Assembly: GCA_003240775.1 (NCBI GenBank)
Contig: QFNI01000090.1
Coordinates: forward strand, 1 to 10,935
DNA length: 10,935 nucleotides
Origin: Mesorhizobium amorphae
GTDB taxonomy: Bacteria > Pseudomonadota > Alphaproteobacteria > Rhizobiales > Rhizobiaceae
Direction: 5' to 3'
In this document: positions 1-8,566 of the stretch, one piece after another
Position numbering within the stretch: position 1 is the first letter of the stretch
Layout: each line of letters opens with the position of its first letter
Notes under the pieces: model-generated
The model's input: the letters and a program-made list of their open reading frames with translations, nothing else
What the model was told of the DNA's origin: nothing
The model's database searches: none
Position numbers and translations under genes: made by a program

Positions 1-441
1 GATTTCGGCGATCAGTTCCATGCCGTCGATGCCCATGTCGTCGAGACGGCCGATGAAGGGCGAGATGAAGGTCGCGCCGGCCTTGGCCGCCAGAAGCGCC
101 TGGGGTGCTGAGAAGCACAGCGTGACGTTCACCAGGCGGCCCGAATCGGTGATCGTCTTGCAGGCCTTGAGGCCGTCCAGCGTCAGCGGCACCTTGATGC
201 AGATGTTGTCGGCGATGGCCGAGAGCACGTCGGCTTCGCGCATCATCTCTTTGTATTCGACGGCAGCGACCTCGGCCGAGACGGGGCCTTCGGTGATGGA
301 AGCGATCTCCTTGATCACTTCCAGCATCGGCCGGTTGGCCTTGAGGATCAGCGAGGGATTGGTGGTCACGCCGTCGATCAGGCCGGCGTCCTGGAGCTCG
401 CGGATGTCGTTCACATCGGCGGTGTCGACGAAGAATTTCAT
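1..441 (-). CDS. fsa: Transaldolase / fructose-6-phosphate aldolase-like protein, 3' end outside window
   Basis: This is the N-terminal 147 residues of a small class I aldolase of the TalC/FSA family, whose members are about 215-220 residues long, so roughly 70 residues lie beyond position 1. It starts MKFFVDTADV and carries the family's DGVTTNPS segment at residues 23-30. The motif CIKVPLT contains Lys83, the expected Schiff-base lysine. The family catalyses dihydroxyacetone or fructose-6-phosphate transfer or cleavage in the cytosol, linked to the pentose phosphate pathway. Sequence alone does not separate true transaldolase from fructose-6-phosphate aldolase activity. The start at 441 is supported by AGGAA about 8 bases upstream. 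The gene is divergent from priA, with 112 bases between the two starts. Family identity is certain; substrate choice is inferred. Confidence 0.93.
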   Translation of the reverse strand, partial: MKFFVDTADVNDIRELQDAGLIDGVTTNPSLILKANRPMLEVIKEIASITEGPVSAEVAAVEYKEMMREADVLSAIADNICIKVPLTLDGLKACKTITDSGRLVNVTLCFSAPQALLAAKAGATFISPFIGRLDDMGIDGMELIAEI

Positions 442-553
442 GGCGCTGTTCCTGACGGCTTTGCCTTTGAAGGCGCGGGGGGTGAAGTCCGTTCCCATTA
501 ATCGAGCTTTGCGCCGCGAGAAAGCCGGAATAAAAAGGGAACAGGCTCATCGC
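442..553. promoter_or_regulatory. Divergent fsa/priA intergenic region
   Basis: These 112 bases separate the starts of the divergent genes fsa (minus) and priA (plus), so both promoters are expected here or just inside the genes. An AT-rich patch (CATTAATCG, near 516-524) and AATAAAA (near 530-536) stand out in the GC-rich background. No convincing pair of -35 and -10 hexamers could be fixed for either direction. The right end holds AGGGA at 536-540, a somewhat distant (13 bases) ribosome-binding candidate for priA. No strong hairpin or operator repeat was seen. Confidence 0.4.
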
Positions 554-2797
554 ATGACATTCGACCTGTTCTCCCAGCCCGGCCAGGAAGGCCCCGGCAC
601 CGAACCCGCCCCGCCCCAGCCCGCTTCCGTGGACCGGGTGGTGCCCGTGCTCGTGCCGCTGCCGTCGGACCGGCCCTACTCCTACCGGGTGCCGGCGGGC
701 ATGGCGGTGGAGCCGGGCTCGATCGTGCGCGTGCCGCTCGGGCCGCGTCAGGTGGCGGGCATCGTCTGGGACAGCGAAACGGACCCGGTGGATCCCAAGA
801 AGCTGCGCTCCATCCAGCAGGCTTTCGACTGCCCGCCGATCACGCACGAGATGCGGCGCTTCGTGGACTGGATCGCCGACTACACGCTGTCTGCCCCAGG
901 CATGGTGGCGCGCATGCTCCTGCGCGCGCCTGAAGCCTTCGACCCCGAGCCATGGACGGACGCCCTGCGCCGCACCGAGGGCGCGATGCCGGGGCGCATG
1001 ACGCCCGCGCGCGGGCGCGTGCTCGACGTGGTGGCGGACGGCCAGGCCTGGACGCGGGCGGGGCTCGTGAACGCGGCCGGCGTTTCCGCTTCGGTGGTGG
1101 ACGGGCTGACGGCTGCGGGCGTTCTCGAAACCGTCAGCCTGCCGCCCGTGCCGGTCGTGGCCCCACCCGACGCCGGCTTCGCCGCGCCGTCTCTGAGCGA
1201 AGACCAGAAAGGCGTGGCGGACAGCCTGCGCGCGAGTGTGGAAGCCGGACGGTTCGACGTCTCGCTGATCGACGGGGTGACGGGCTCGGGCAAGACGGAG
1301 ACCTATTTCGAGGCGGTGGCGGCGGCGCTCGAAAAGGGCAGGCAGGTGCTGATCCTTCTGCCCGAGATCGCGCTCACTCAGGCCTTTCTCGGCCGCTTCG
1401 AGAGCCGCTTCGGCGCGCCGCCCGCCCAGTGGCACTCGGATGTGCCGCCGCGGCAGCGGGAGAAGGTGTGGCGTCAGGTGGCGGAGGGGACGGTGCGGGT
1501 GGTGGCGGGCGCACGCTCGGCGCTCTTTCTGCCCTTCCGCGAACTCGGTCTCACGATCGTGGACGAGGAGCACGACCCCGCCTTCAAGCAGGAGGACCGG
1601 GTCTTCTACAACGCGCGCGACATGGCGGTGCTGCGCGGGCGGATGGGCGATTTTCCGGTGGTGCTGGCATCCGCCACCCCGTCGGTGGAAAGCCGCGTGA
1701 ACGCAGCGCAAGGGCGCTATGCGCGCCTCGTGCTGCCCGGCCGTTTCAACGAGGCGGCGTTGCCCACGCTCCAGGCGGTCGATCTGCGCCGGGCGCCGCC
1801 GACGCGGGGGAAGTTTCTCTCGCCCGTGCTGGTCCAGGCGATGGCGGAGACGCTGGCGCGGGGCGAGCAGTCGCTCGTTTTCCTCAACCGGCGGGGCTAT
1901 GCGCCGCTCACGCTCTGCCGCGCCTGCGGGCACCGCTTCGGCTGCCCGTCCTGCTCGGCCTGGCTGGTGGAGCATCGCTTTCGCGGCAACCTCGTCTGCC
2001 ACCATTGCGGGCATTCGGAGAAGCGCGCGGATGCCTGCCCCGAATGCGGCACGCTCGACCATCTCGTCGCCTGCGGGCCGGGCGTGGAGCGGGTCGCGGA
2101 GGAGGTGGTGGAAACCTTTCCGGAAGCGCGCGTGATCGTGCTCTCATCCGACATGATGGGCGGGGTGCGCCGCTTGCGGCTGGAATTGCAGGCCATCGCC
2201 AGCGGCGAGGCGGATATCGTGATCGGCACGCAGCTCGTCGCCAAGGGGCACAACTTCCCGGACATGACGCTGGTGGGCGTTGTGGACGCCGATCTGGGGC
2301 TCGCCAACGGGGACCCGAGAGCGGCCGAGCGCACCTTCCAGCTCCTGTCCCAGGTGACGGGCCGTGCAGGCCGCACGGGCAAGCCGAGCCGCGGACTGAT
2401 CCAGACCTACCAGCCCGACCACCCGGTGATGCGCGCTCTTCTCTCGGGCGATGCGGAGAGTTTCTACAACCGCGAGATAGCCGAACGCGAGCGGAGCGCG
2501 ATGCCGCCTTTCGGGCGGCTGGCGGCCCTCGTGATCAGCGCGGACACGCGTGGGGACGCCGAGACCCATGCGCGTGAACTGCGCCGCTTCGCTGCCGAAA
2601 GCGACGAAATCCGCGTGCTGGGGCCAGCCGAAGCGCCCTTAGCCGTGGTCGCCGGTCGCCACCGCTTCCGCCTGCTCGTCCAAGGCAAGCGCTCGGCCGA
2701 CATGCAGGGCTTTCTGCGCGCGATGCTGGCCGACGCGCCCAAGGCGCGCGGCAGCGTGCATGTGCAGGTGGATGTGGACCCGCAGAGTTTCCTCTGA
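554..2797 (+). CDS. priA: Primosomal protein N' (replication restart helicase PriA)
   Basis: This 747-residue protein matches the usual 700-750 length of PriA, the 3'-to-5' superfamily 2 DNA helicase that recognises stalled forks and reloads the replicative helicase. An N-terminal DNA-binding domain (about residues 25-115, VVPVLVPLP onward) is followed by a winged-helix-like linker. The helicase core has the Walker A motif GVTGSGKTE near 240-248 and the DEEH box at 337-340. Eight cysteines at 455, 458, 464, 467, 482, 485, 495 and 498 form the two zinc sites typical of PriA. The segment GTQLVAKGHNFP and the QVTGRAGR motif follow. The reading frame is open far upstream, but codon 554 was chosen because the upstream part is antisense to fsa and AGGGA lies 13 bases ahead. 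The first 25 residues are Pro-rich and poorly conserved, so the exact start is less sure than the function. The gene converges on atpC. Confidence 0.97.
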   Translation: MTFDLFSQPGQEGPGTEPAPPQPASVDRVVPVLVPLPSDRPYSYRVPAGMAVEPGSIVRVPLGPRQVAGIVWDSETDPVDPKKLRSIQQAFDCPPITHEMRRFVDWIADYTLSAPGMVARMLLRAPEAFDPEPWTDALRRTEGAMPGRMTPARGRVLDVVADGQAWTRAGLVNAAGVSASVVDGLTAAGVLETVSLPPVPVVAPPDAGFAAPSLSEDQKGVADSLRASVEAGRFDVSLIDGVTGSGKTETYFEAVAAALEKGRQVLILLPEIALTQAFLGRFESRFGAPPAQWHSDVPPRQREKVWRQVAEGTVRVVAGARSALFLPFRELGLTIVDEEHDPAFKQEDRVFYNARDMAVLRGRMGDFPVVLASATPSVESRVNAAQGRYARLVLPGRFNEAALPTLQAVDLRRAPPTRGKFLSPVLVQAMAETLARGEQSLVFLNRRGYAPLTLCRACGHRFGCPSCSAWLVEHRFRGNLVCHHCGHSEKRADACPECGTLDHLVACGPGVERVAEEVVETFPEARVIVLSSDMMGGVRRLRLELQAIASGEADIVIGTQLVAKGHNFPDMTLVGVVDADLGLANGDPRAAERTFQLLSQVTGRAGRTGKPSRGLIQTYQPDHPVMRALLSGDAESFYNREIAERERSAMPPFGRLAALVISADTRGDAETHARELRRFAAESDEIRVLGPAEAPLAVVAGRHRFRLLVQGKRSADMQGFLRAMLADAPKARGSVHVQVDVDPQSFL

Positions 2798-2821
2798 AGC
2801 GGGGGAGGGGCCCCCCAACGC

Positions 2822-2851
2822 AAAAAGGCGCGACCGGGTCGCGCCTTTTTT
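2822..2851. terminator. Bidirectional intrinsic terminator between priA and atpC
   Basis: A perfect 8-base-pair GC-rich stem (GGCGCGAC at 2827-2834 and GTCGCGCC at 2838-2845) encloses a 3-base CGG loop. Five A residues flank it on the left and six T residues on the right, so it reads as a stem plus U-tract in both directions. It lies 24 bases after the priA stop and 25 bases beyond the atpC stop on the other strand. It can therefore end both convergent transcripts. Confidence 0.92.
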
Positions 2852-2876
2852 AGCAGATTCAGCGAATTGGATCGGA

Positions 2877-3275
2877 TCAGACCGCGTCTTCCAGGTGCGA
2901 CAGGTCGCGCAGGAATTCCTCGAGGCGGGTGCGCGAGTGGTCGTCGGGCGCATTGGCGATCTCGGTGCGGGCCGTCTCGATGCGGGCGGAAAGGTCGTCA
3001 CGCGTGAACTGCGCGGCGGGCAGGGCGGATTCCGCAAGGATTGTGCAGCCCTCGGGCGTGATGTCGGCGAAGCCGCCGAACGCGAGGTAGCGCTCTTCCT
3101 GGCCACCCGCATGGCGGACGCGGATCACGCCGGGGCGCAGCGTGGTCATGAGCGGCGCGTGGTGCGCCATCACCGTCATCTCGCCTTCCGAGCCGGGGAT
3201 CACCACGGACTCGACCTGGGCCGAAACCAGAAGGCGTTCGGGGGAAACGAGTTCGAAAGGAAAGCTGTCGGCCAT
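2877..3275 (-). CDS. atpC: F0F1 ATP synthase subunit epsilon
   Basis: This 132-residue protein is the epsilon subunit of the F1 central stalk, which rotates with gamma and contacts the c-ring; in many bacteria it also restrains ATP hydrolysis. The N-terminal beta-sandwich is recognisable from FELVSPERLL, the conserved VVIPGSEGEMTVMAHHAPLM stretch and ERYLAFGGFADI. A short helical C-terminal part (about residues 88-132, rich in Arg, Glu and Leu) follows. The start at 3275 has GAGG 10 bases upstream. It is the last gene of the atpHAGDC operon. Unlike the other junctions it sits 92 bases downstream of its neighbour atpD, with a terminator-like hairpin in the gap. Length and sequence are normal for an alphaproteobacterial epsilon. 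Confidence 0.97.
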   Translation of the reverse strand: MADSFPFELVSPERLLVSAQVESVVIPGSEGEMTVMAHHAPLMTTLRPGVIRVRHAGGQEERYLAFGGFADITPEGCTILAESALPAAQFTRDDLSARIETARTEIANAPDDHSRTRLEEFLRDLSHLEDAV

Positions 3276-3327
3276 TGCGTGGCAACCTCGAAGGCAGTGT
3301 CGGGAGGCTCACCCTTCGGGTGAAAAA

Positions 3328-3346
3328 GCGGGCGCGACGCGCCCGC
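3328..3346 (-). terminator. Terminator-like hairpin between atpD and atpC
   Basis: On the minus strand a perfect 8-base-pair stem (GCGGGCGC and GCGCCCGC, loop GTC) is followed at once by five T residues (complement of 3323-3327). This is the form of an intrinsic terminator. It starts 21 bases after the atpD stop and lies within the operon, upstream of atpC. It may act as a partial terminator or as a 3'-end stabiliser that lowers epsilon synthesis relative to beta. A second small hairpin, TCACCC and GGGTGA with a 3-base loop at 3309-3323, follows it. Confidence 0.7.
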
Positions 3347-3367
3347 CAGTAGCTAAATCAAAGTGAA

Positions 3368-4801
<1,434 letters not shown>

Positions 4802-4849
4802 CGTCTTATCCTTCCTGTTCGTTTGCCGCGCCGCAGCTCGCGTCGCGAA

Positions 4850-5743
4850 TTAGAGCGCTTCGGCGCCCGAGATGATCTCGATCAGTTCCTTGGTGATCTG
4901 CGCCTGACGCTGGCGGTTGAAGGAAAGCGTCAGCCGCTTGATCATGTCGCCCGCGTTGCGGGTGGCGTTGTCCATGGCCGTCATGCGCGCGCCCTGCTCG
5001 GAGGCCGCGTTCTCGAGCAGAGCCCGGAACACCTGAACCGCGATGTTGCGCGGGATCAGGTCAGTGAGGATGGCGTTGGCATCCGGCTCGTATTCGTAGA
5101 CCGCAGCCGACGCGCCGGCGGGTGCCGCGCCCGTCTCGGCCGCGACAGGGGGTGCTGCGGGGATGATGCGCTGCGCGGTCGGGATCTGCGCGATCACCGA
5201 CTTGAACTGCGAGTAGAACAGCGTCGCCACGTCGAACTGCTCTTCGTTGAAGAGCTGCACCACGCGCCGCGCGATCTTGTCGGCATCGCCAAACGAGATC
5301 GCCTTCACCTCGCGCAGGTCGACGCGCTCGGTGATGTAGGTGCCCAGGTCGCGGCGCATCATGTCGATGCCCTTCTTGCCGACCGCGAGAATCTTGACCG
5401 TCTTGCCCTCGGCGAGAAGGCGGCGCGCATGCTCGCGCACCAAGCGGATGATCTGGGCGTTGAAGCCGCCGGCCAGGCCGCGTTCGGAGGTGCAGACGAT
5501 CAGAAGATGCGTCTGCTCGCGCCCCCGACCGGTCATCAGCAGCGGAGCGTCGCCCTCGCCGGAAGCGGCAGCCGCGATGTTGGCGAGCACCGTGCTCATG
5601 CGCCCCGCATAGGGACGCGCGGCTTCGGCCGCTTCCTGTGCGCGGCGCAGCTTGGCGGCCGCCACCATCTGCATGGCCTTGGTGATCTTCTGGGTCGCCT
5701 TCACCGAGGCAATGCGGTTGCGTAGGTCCTTCAGCGAGGGCAT
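4850..5743 (-). CDS. atpG: F0F1 ATP synthase subunit gamma
   Basis: This 297-residue protein is the rotor shaft of F1, coupling c-ring rotation to conformational change in alpha3beta3. The N-terminal helix MPSLKDLRNRIASVKATQKI with KAMQMVAAAKLRRAQ and the C-terminal helix ending ITKELIEIISGAEAL are the two coiled-coil strands of the shaft. The last stretch fits the gamma family signature. The middle Rossmann-like domain is interrupted near residues 195-215 by an Ala/Pro-rich stretch, a region that varies among alphaproteobacterial gammas. The start codon is 9 bases from the atpA stop. The ribosome site TAAGG overlaps that stop codon, so translation is probably coupled to atpA. Confidence 0.98.
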   Translation of the reverse strand: MPSLKDLRNRIASVKATQKITKAMQMVAAAKLRRAQEAAEAARPYAGRMSTVLANIAAAASGEGDAPLLMTGRGREQTHLLIVCTSERGLAGGFNAQIIRLVREHARRLLAEGKTVKILAVGKKGIDMMRRDLGTYITERVDLREVKAISFGDADKIARRVVQLFNEEQFDVATLFYSQFKSVIAQIPTAQRIIPAAPPVAAETGAAPAGASAAVYEYEPDANAILTDLIPRNIAVQVFRALLENAASEQGARMTAMDNATRNAGDMIKRLTLSFNRQRQAQITKELIEIISGAEAL

Positions 5744-5752
5744 CGATCGGCC

Positions 5753-7285
5753 TTAGGCTGCGAAGTTCTTGGCGAACGCGTCGATGCTCGACTTGAGCTT
5801 GCCGCGCACATCGTCGGAGATGGCCTTTTCGGTGCGGATCTGCTCCAGCACGCCCTTGCCTTCACCGCGCATGTAGCCGAGCAGGCCCTGCTCGAAGGGG
5901 CCGACCTTGTCGACCGGCAGCTTGTCGAGATAGCCGTTCACGCCGGCGAAGATCACGACAACCTGTTCTTCCGTCTTGAGCGGCGAGAACTGGGGCTGCT
6001 TGAGAAGCTCCGTCAGGCGCGCGCCGCGGTTGAGCAGGCGCTGGGTGGCGGCGTCGAGGTCCGAGCCGAACTGCGCGAAGGCAGCCATCTCGCGATACTG
6101 GGCGAGCTCGCCCTTGATCGAGCCGGCAACCTGCTTCATCGCCTTGATCTGGGCCGAAGAGCCCACGCGCGACACCGAGAGACCGACGTTCACCGCCGGG
6201 CGGATGCCCTGGAAGAACAGGTTGGTCTCGAGGAAGATCTGGCCGTCGGTGATCGAGATCACGTTGGTCGGGATGTAGGCCGACACGTCGTTGGCCTGGG
6301 TCTCGATGACGGGGAGTGCCGTGAGCGAACCCGCACCCAGATCGTCGTTGAGCTTGGCCGCGCGCTCGAGCAGGCGGGAGTGGAGGTAGAACACGTCGCC
6401 AGGATAGGCTTCGCGGCCCGGCGGGCGGCGCAGGAGAAGCGACATCTGGCGATAGGCGACGGCCTGCTTGGAAAGGTCGTCATAGGCGATCAGCGCATGC
6501 TGGGCGTTGTCGCGGAAATATTCGCCCATGGCGCAGCCCGCGAACGGTGCGAGGAACTGCATGGGGGCGGGGTCGGAGGCGGTGGCCGCGATGATGATCG
6601 AATATTGCAGCGCGCCGCGCTCTTCGAGCACCTTCACGAACTGGGCGACCGTGGAGCGCTTCTGGCCGACGGCCACGTAGACGCAGAACAGCTTTTCCTT
6701 TTCCGGGCCGGCCTCGTGGATCGGCTTCTGGTTCAGAATGGTGTCGAGGATGATGGCGGTCTTGCCGGTCTGGCGGTCGCCGATGACGAGCTCGCGCTGG
6801 CCGCGGCCGACGGGGATCAGCGCGTCGATGGCCTTGAGGCCGGTCGACATCGGCTCGTGCACCGACTTGCGCGGGATGATGCCGGGCGCCTTGACGTCCA
6901 CGCGGCGGCGCTCGGTGGCATTGATCGGGCCCTTGCCGTCGATCGGGTTGCCGAGCGCGTCGACCACGCGGCCGAGCAGGGCGGGGCCGACCGGCACGTC
7001 CACGATGGCGCCGGTGCGCTTGACGGTGTCGCCTTCCTTGATGTCGCGGTCGGCGCCGAAGATCACGACGCCGACATTGTCGGCTTCGAGGTTGAGCGCC
7101 ATGCCGCGGATGCCGCCGGGGAACTCGACCATCTCGCCCGCCTGGACGTTGTCGAGGCCGTAGACGCGCGCGATGCCGTCACCGACCGACAAGACCTGGC
7201 CGACTTCAGAGACCTCGGCTTCCTGGCCGAAATTCTTGATCTGGTCCTTGAGAATTGCGGAGATTTCCGCGGCGCGGATGTCCAT
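5753..7285 (-). CDS. atpA: F0F1 ATP synthase subunit alpha
   Basis: This 510-residue protein is the non-catalytic nucleotide-binding partner of beta in the F1 hexamer. The P-loop GDRQTGKT is at 169-176. The signature PAVNVGLSVS is at 363-372, followed by the arginine finger Arg373 that reaches into the catalytic site of beta. The N-terminal MDIRAAEISAILKDQI is the usual contact segment for delta. The start ATG overlaps the atpH stop by one base (TGATG), with AGAGG about 8 bases upstream inside atpH, so translation is probably coupled. Length and motifs are standard. Confidence 0.99.
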   Translation of the reverse strand: MDIRAAEISAILKDQIKNFGQEAEVSEVGQVLSVGDGIARVYGLDNVQAGEMVEFPGGIRGMALNLEADNVGVVIFGADRDIKEGDTVKRTGAIVDVPVGPALLGRVVDALGNPIDGKGPINATERRRVDVKAPGIIPRKSVHEPMSTGLKAIDALIPVGRGQRELVIGDRQTGKTAIILDTILNQKPIHEAGPEKEKLFCVYVAVGQKRSTVAQFVKVLEERGALQYSIIIAATASDPAPMQFLAPFAGCAMGEYFRDNAQHALIAYDDLSKQAVAYRQMSLLLRRPPGREAYPGDVFYLHSRLLERAAKLNDDLGAGSLTALPVIETQANDVSAYIPTNVISITDGQIFLETNLFFQGIRPAVNVGLSVSRVGSSAQIKAMKQVAGSIKGELAQYREMAAFAQFGSDLDAATQRLLNRGARLTELLKQPQFSPLKTEEQVVVIFAGVNGYLDKLPVDKVGPFEQGLLGYMRGEGKGVLEQIRTEKAISDDVRGKLKSSIDAFAKNFAA

Positions 7286-7845
7286 CAGCCGACCTCTTTC
7301 AGTGCGAGCTTGAGCCCATTGAGCTTGGTTTTGAGCGACGTGTCGATCTGGCGCGAGCCCATCTTCACGACGAGGCCGCCGAGCAGGCTCGGATCGACCG
7401 AAACATTCATGGTGACCTGACGGCCGGCGACCTGAGCGAGCGTGGAGCGAAGCTCGCTCTCCTGCTCGGGCGTCAGCGCATGCGCGGTGGTCACTTCGGC
7501 TGCCGATTCGCCACGCGCTTCGGCGGCGATGCGGCGGAACGCGCGGATCATGTCGGGCACCGCGAAGAGGCGGCGGTTGCGCGCGACCACGCGCAGGAAG
7601 TTGGCGCCGAGGCCGCCCAGGCCCGCACGCGAGAGAACGGCTGCCAGCGCGCGCTCCTGGTCTTCCGCGGAGAACACGGGCGAACGGATCAGGCGGCTGA
7701 GATCGGCACTTTCTGCGAGCAGGGACTCGAACTGGCGGAGCGTGTTCTCCACCTCGTCGATCGAGCCGGCGTCACGCGCGAGGTCGAACAACGAACGGGC
7801 GTAGCGGTCGGCAACCCCGGAGATGGGCGAATTGTTTGTGGCCAC
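7285..7845 (-). CDS. atpH: F0F1 ATP synthase subunit delta
   Basis: This 186-residue protein is the delta subunit (the OSCP equivalent), which caps F1 and ties it to the peripheral stalk b subunits. The N-terminal helical domain begins SPISGVADRYARSLFDLA. The C-terminal family signature is seen in VDPSLLGGLVVKMGSRQIDT. The frame is open further upstream to an ATG at 7971, but the GTG at 7845 was chosen. It gives the normal family length, has AAGGGAA at 7857-7851 five bases upstream, and begins exactly where conserved delta sequence starts. The extra 42 codons upstream have no ribosome site and resemble no delta sequence. It is the first gene of the F1 operon. A GTG start may modestly reduce its yield. 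Confidence 0.96.
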   Translation of the reverse strand: MATNNSPISGVADRYARSLFDLARDAGSIDEVENTLRQFESLLAESADLSRLIRSPVFSAEDQERALAAVLSRAGLGGLGANFLRVVARNRRLFAVPDMIRAFRRIAAEARGESAAEVTTAHALTPEQESELRSTLAQVAGRQVTMNVSVDPSLLGGLVVKMGSRQIDTSLKTKLNGLKLALKEVG

Positions 7846-8138
7846 GCCGCTTCCCTTGTTGTGTCGCCTGCCGTCCCGGTCTGAGGCAGCAGGCAACTGG
7901 CTGAACTTTACGGAATGCGCGGCCTGCCTGCACGTGATGCGGCCCCCCGCGCCTTGAGGAGAGTGGGGCATCGCCGGACGGTGCCGGCAAGTTCCTGAAA
8001 CCTCAAGCCGTTCCCGCGCCTTGCGTGTGCCCGAAAGGCCGTCCGCGCACGGGAAGTCGTGGGGCCTCTAGCATAGGCTTCACAGGCCCGCAACACGCGA
8101 GGGGCGGGGCAGATTGCAGCAGACGGGGCGTGGTTAAG
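7846..8138 (-). promoter_or_regulatory. Upstream region of the atpHAGDC operon (promoter and leader)
   Basis: These 293 bases carry no convincing gene. Being directly upstream of atpH, they should hold the operon promoter. On the minus strand TATGCT (8075-8070) is the best -10-like hexamer, but no good -35 lies at 16-18 bases, so it is tentative. Downstream of it, arms 8055-8045 and 8019-8011 form a 9-pair stem with a 2-base bulge. Another stem of 6-7 pairs (7894-7889 with 7871-7866) sits just before the ribosome site. No terminator with a U-tract was seen after the upstream membrane-protein gene, so read-through from it is possible. Confidence 0.45.
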
Positions 8139-8531
8139 CTATGCCACCAGCCCCAGCGGAAACACGAGCCCGGCCACCGCGAGAACGAGCTCGAACACGA
8201 AGAAAGCGAGGTTGCGCCCGCCGGCACCGTCCGACAGCATGCCGATCACCCGCCCGAAGGCGGCAAACGCCCAGGCGAAGCCGAGCACGAGATAGATCAG
8301 CGGCTGCGCGAGAAGCAGCGCGCCCAGCCCCAGCCCCAACAGGAAGCCGGCTTCGGGACCGCGCAGATGGGCGAGCGCCGATTCCTTTTCGGGCGGAAGT
8401 GCGAGGCCCGATGCGCGCAGCATCAGGCGCGGCGCAAACAGGTGGCAGAGCCCGAGCAGGGCCGTGAGCGATGCGACACCGAACGACAGCCACTCGCCGG
8501 TCGTGATGGGGGTGGGAAACGACCAATCCAT
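8139..8531 (-). CDS. Small four-helix inner-membrane protein of unknown function
   Basis: This 130-residue protein is almost entirely hydrophobic. Likely membrane segments are about residues 13-33, 61-78, 79-98 and 107-128, joined by short loops. The loop between the first two is the longest and holds charged residues (PPEKESALAHLRGPE), followed by a Gly/Leu-rich helix. Overall form is reminiscent of DUF4345-type small membrane proteins of alphaproteobacteria, which have no assigned function; this likeness is by eye only. No catalytic motif is visible. The frame is open further upstream inside rppH, but the ATG at 8531 was chosen because the hydrophobic protein begins there. Its ribosome site is weak. 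It lies 35 bases downstream of rppH on the same strand and is probably co-transcribed with it. Confidence 0.8.
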   Translation of the reverse strand: MDWSFPTPITTGEWLSFGVASLTALLGLCHLFAPRLMLRASGLALPPEKESALAHLRGPEAGFLLGLGLGALLLAQPLIYLVLGFAWAFAAFGRVIGMLSDGAGGRNLAFFVFELVLAVAGLVFPLGLVA

Positions 8532-8566
8532 GGGCGACGTCTGCTCGATTCTCTTGTGGGAAACGC

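Noticed and set aside
20..553. 178-codon upstream extension of the priA frame
   Set aside because: It runs antisense through fsa and lacks PriA-like sequence; PriA similarity and a plausible ribosome site begin at 554.
952..2577. 541-codon open frame on the plus strand inside priA
   Set aside because: It is a second frame of priA, composed of Arg/Gly/Ala runs. priA itself has all motifs and correct length, so this is a GC-driven artefact.
4838..4848. TCGCG/CGCGA inverted repeat between atpG and atpD
   Set aside because: It is only 11 bases with a single-base centre and no U-tract, likely chance in GC-rich DNA.
6380..7884. Long plus-strand open frames opposite atpA and atpH (346 and 209 codons)
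   Set aside because: Shadow frames of conserved ATP synthase genes, without ribosome sites or known motifs.
7846..7971. 42-codon N-terminal extension of atpH to an ATG at 7971
   Set aside because: There is no ribosome site before that ATG and the residues do not resemble delta subunits. The GTG at 7845 has a strong ribosome site and gives the normal length.
7973..7988. GCCGG...CCGGC inverted repeat in the atpH leader
   Set aside because: The stem has only 5 bp in a GC-rich spacer and no U-tract, so it is not called as a terminator or operator.
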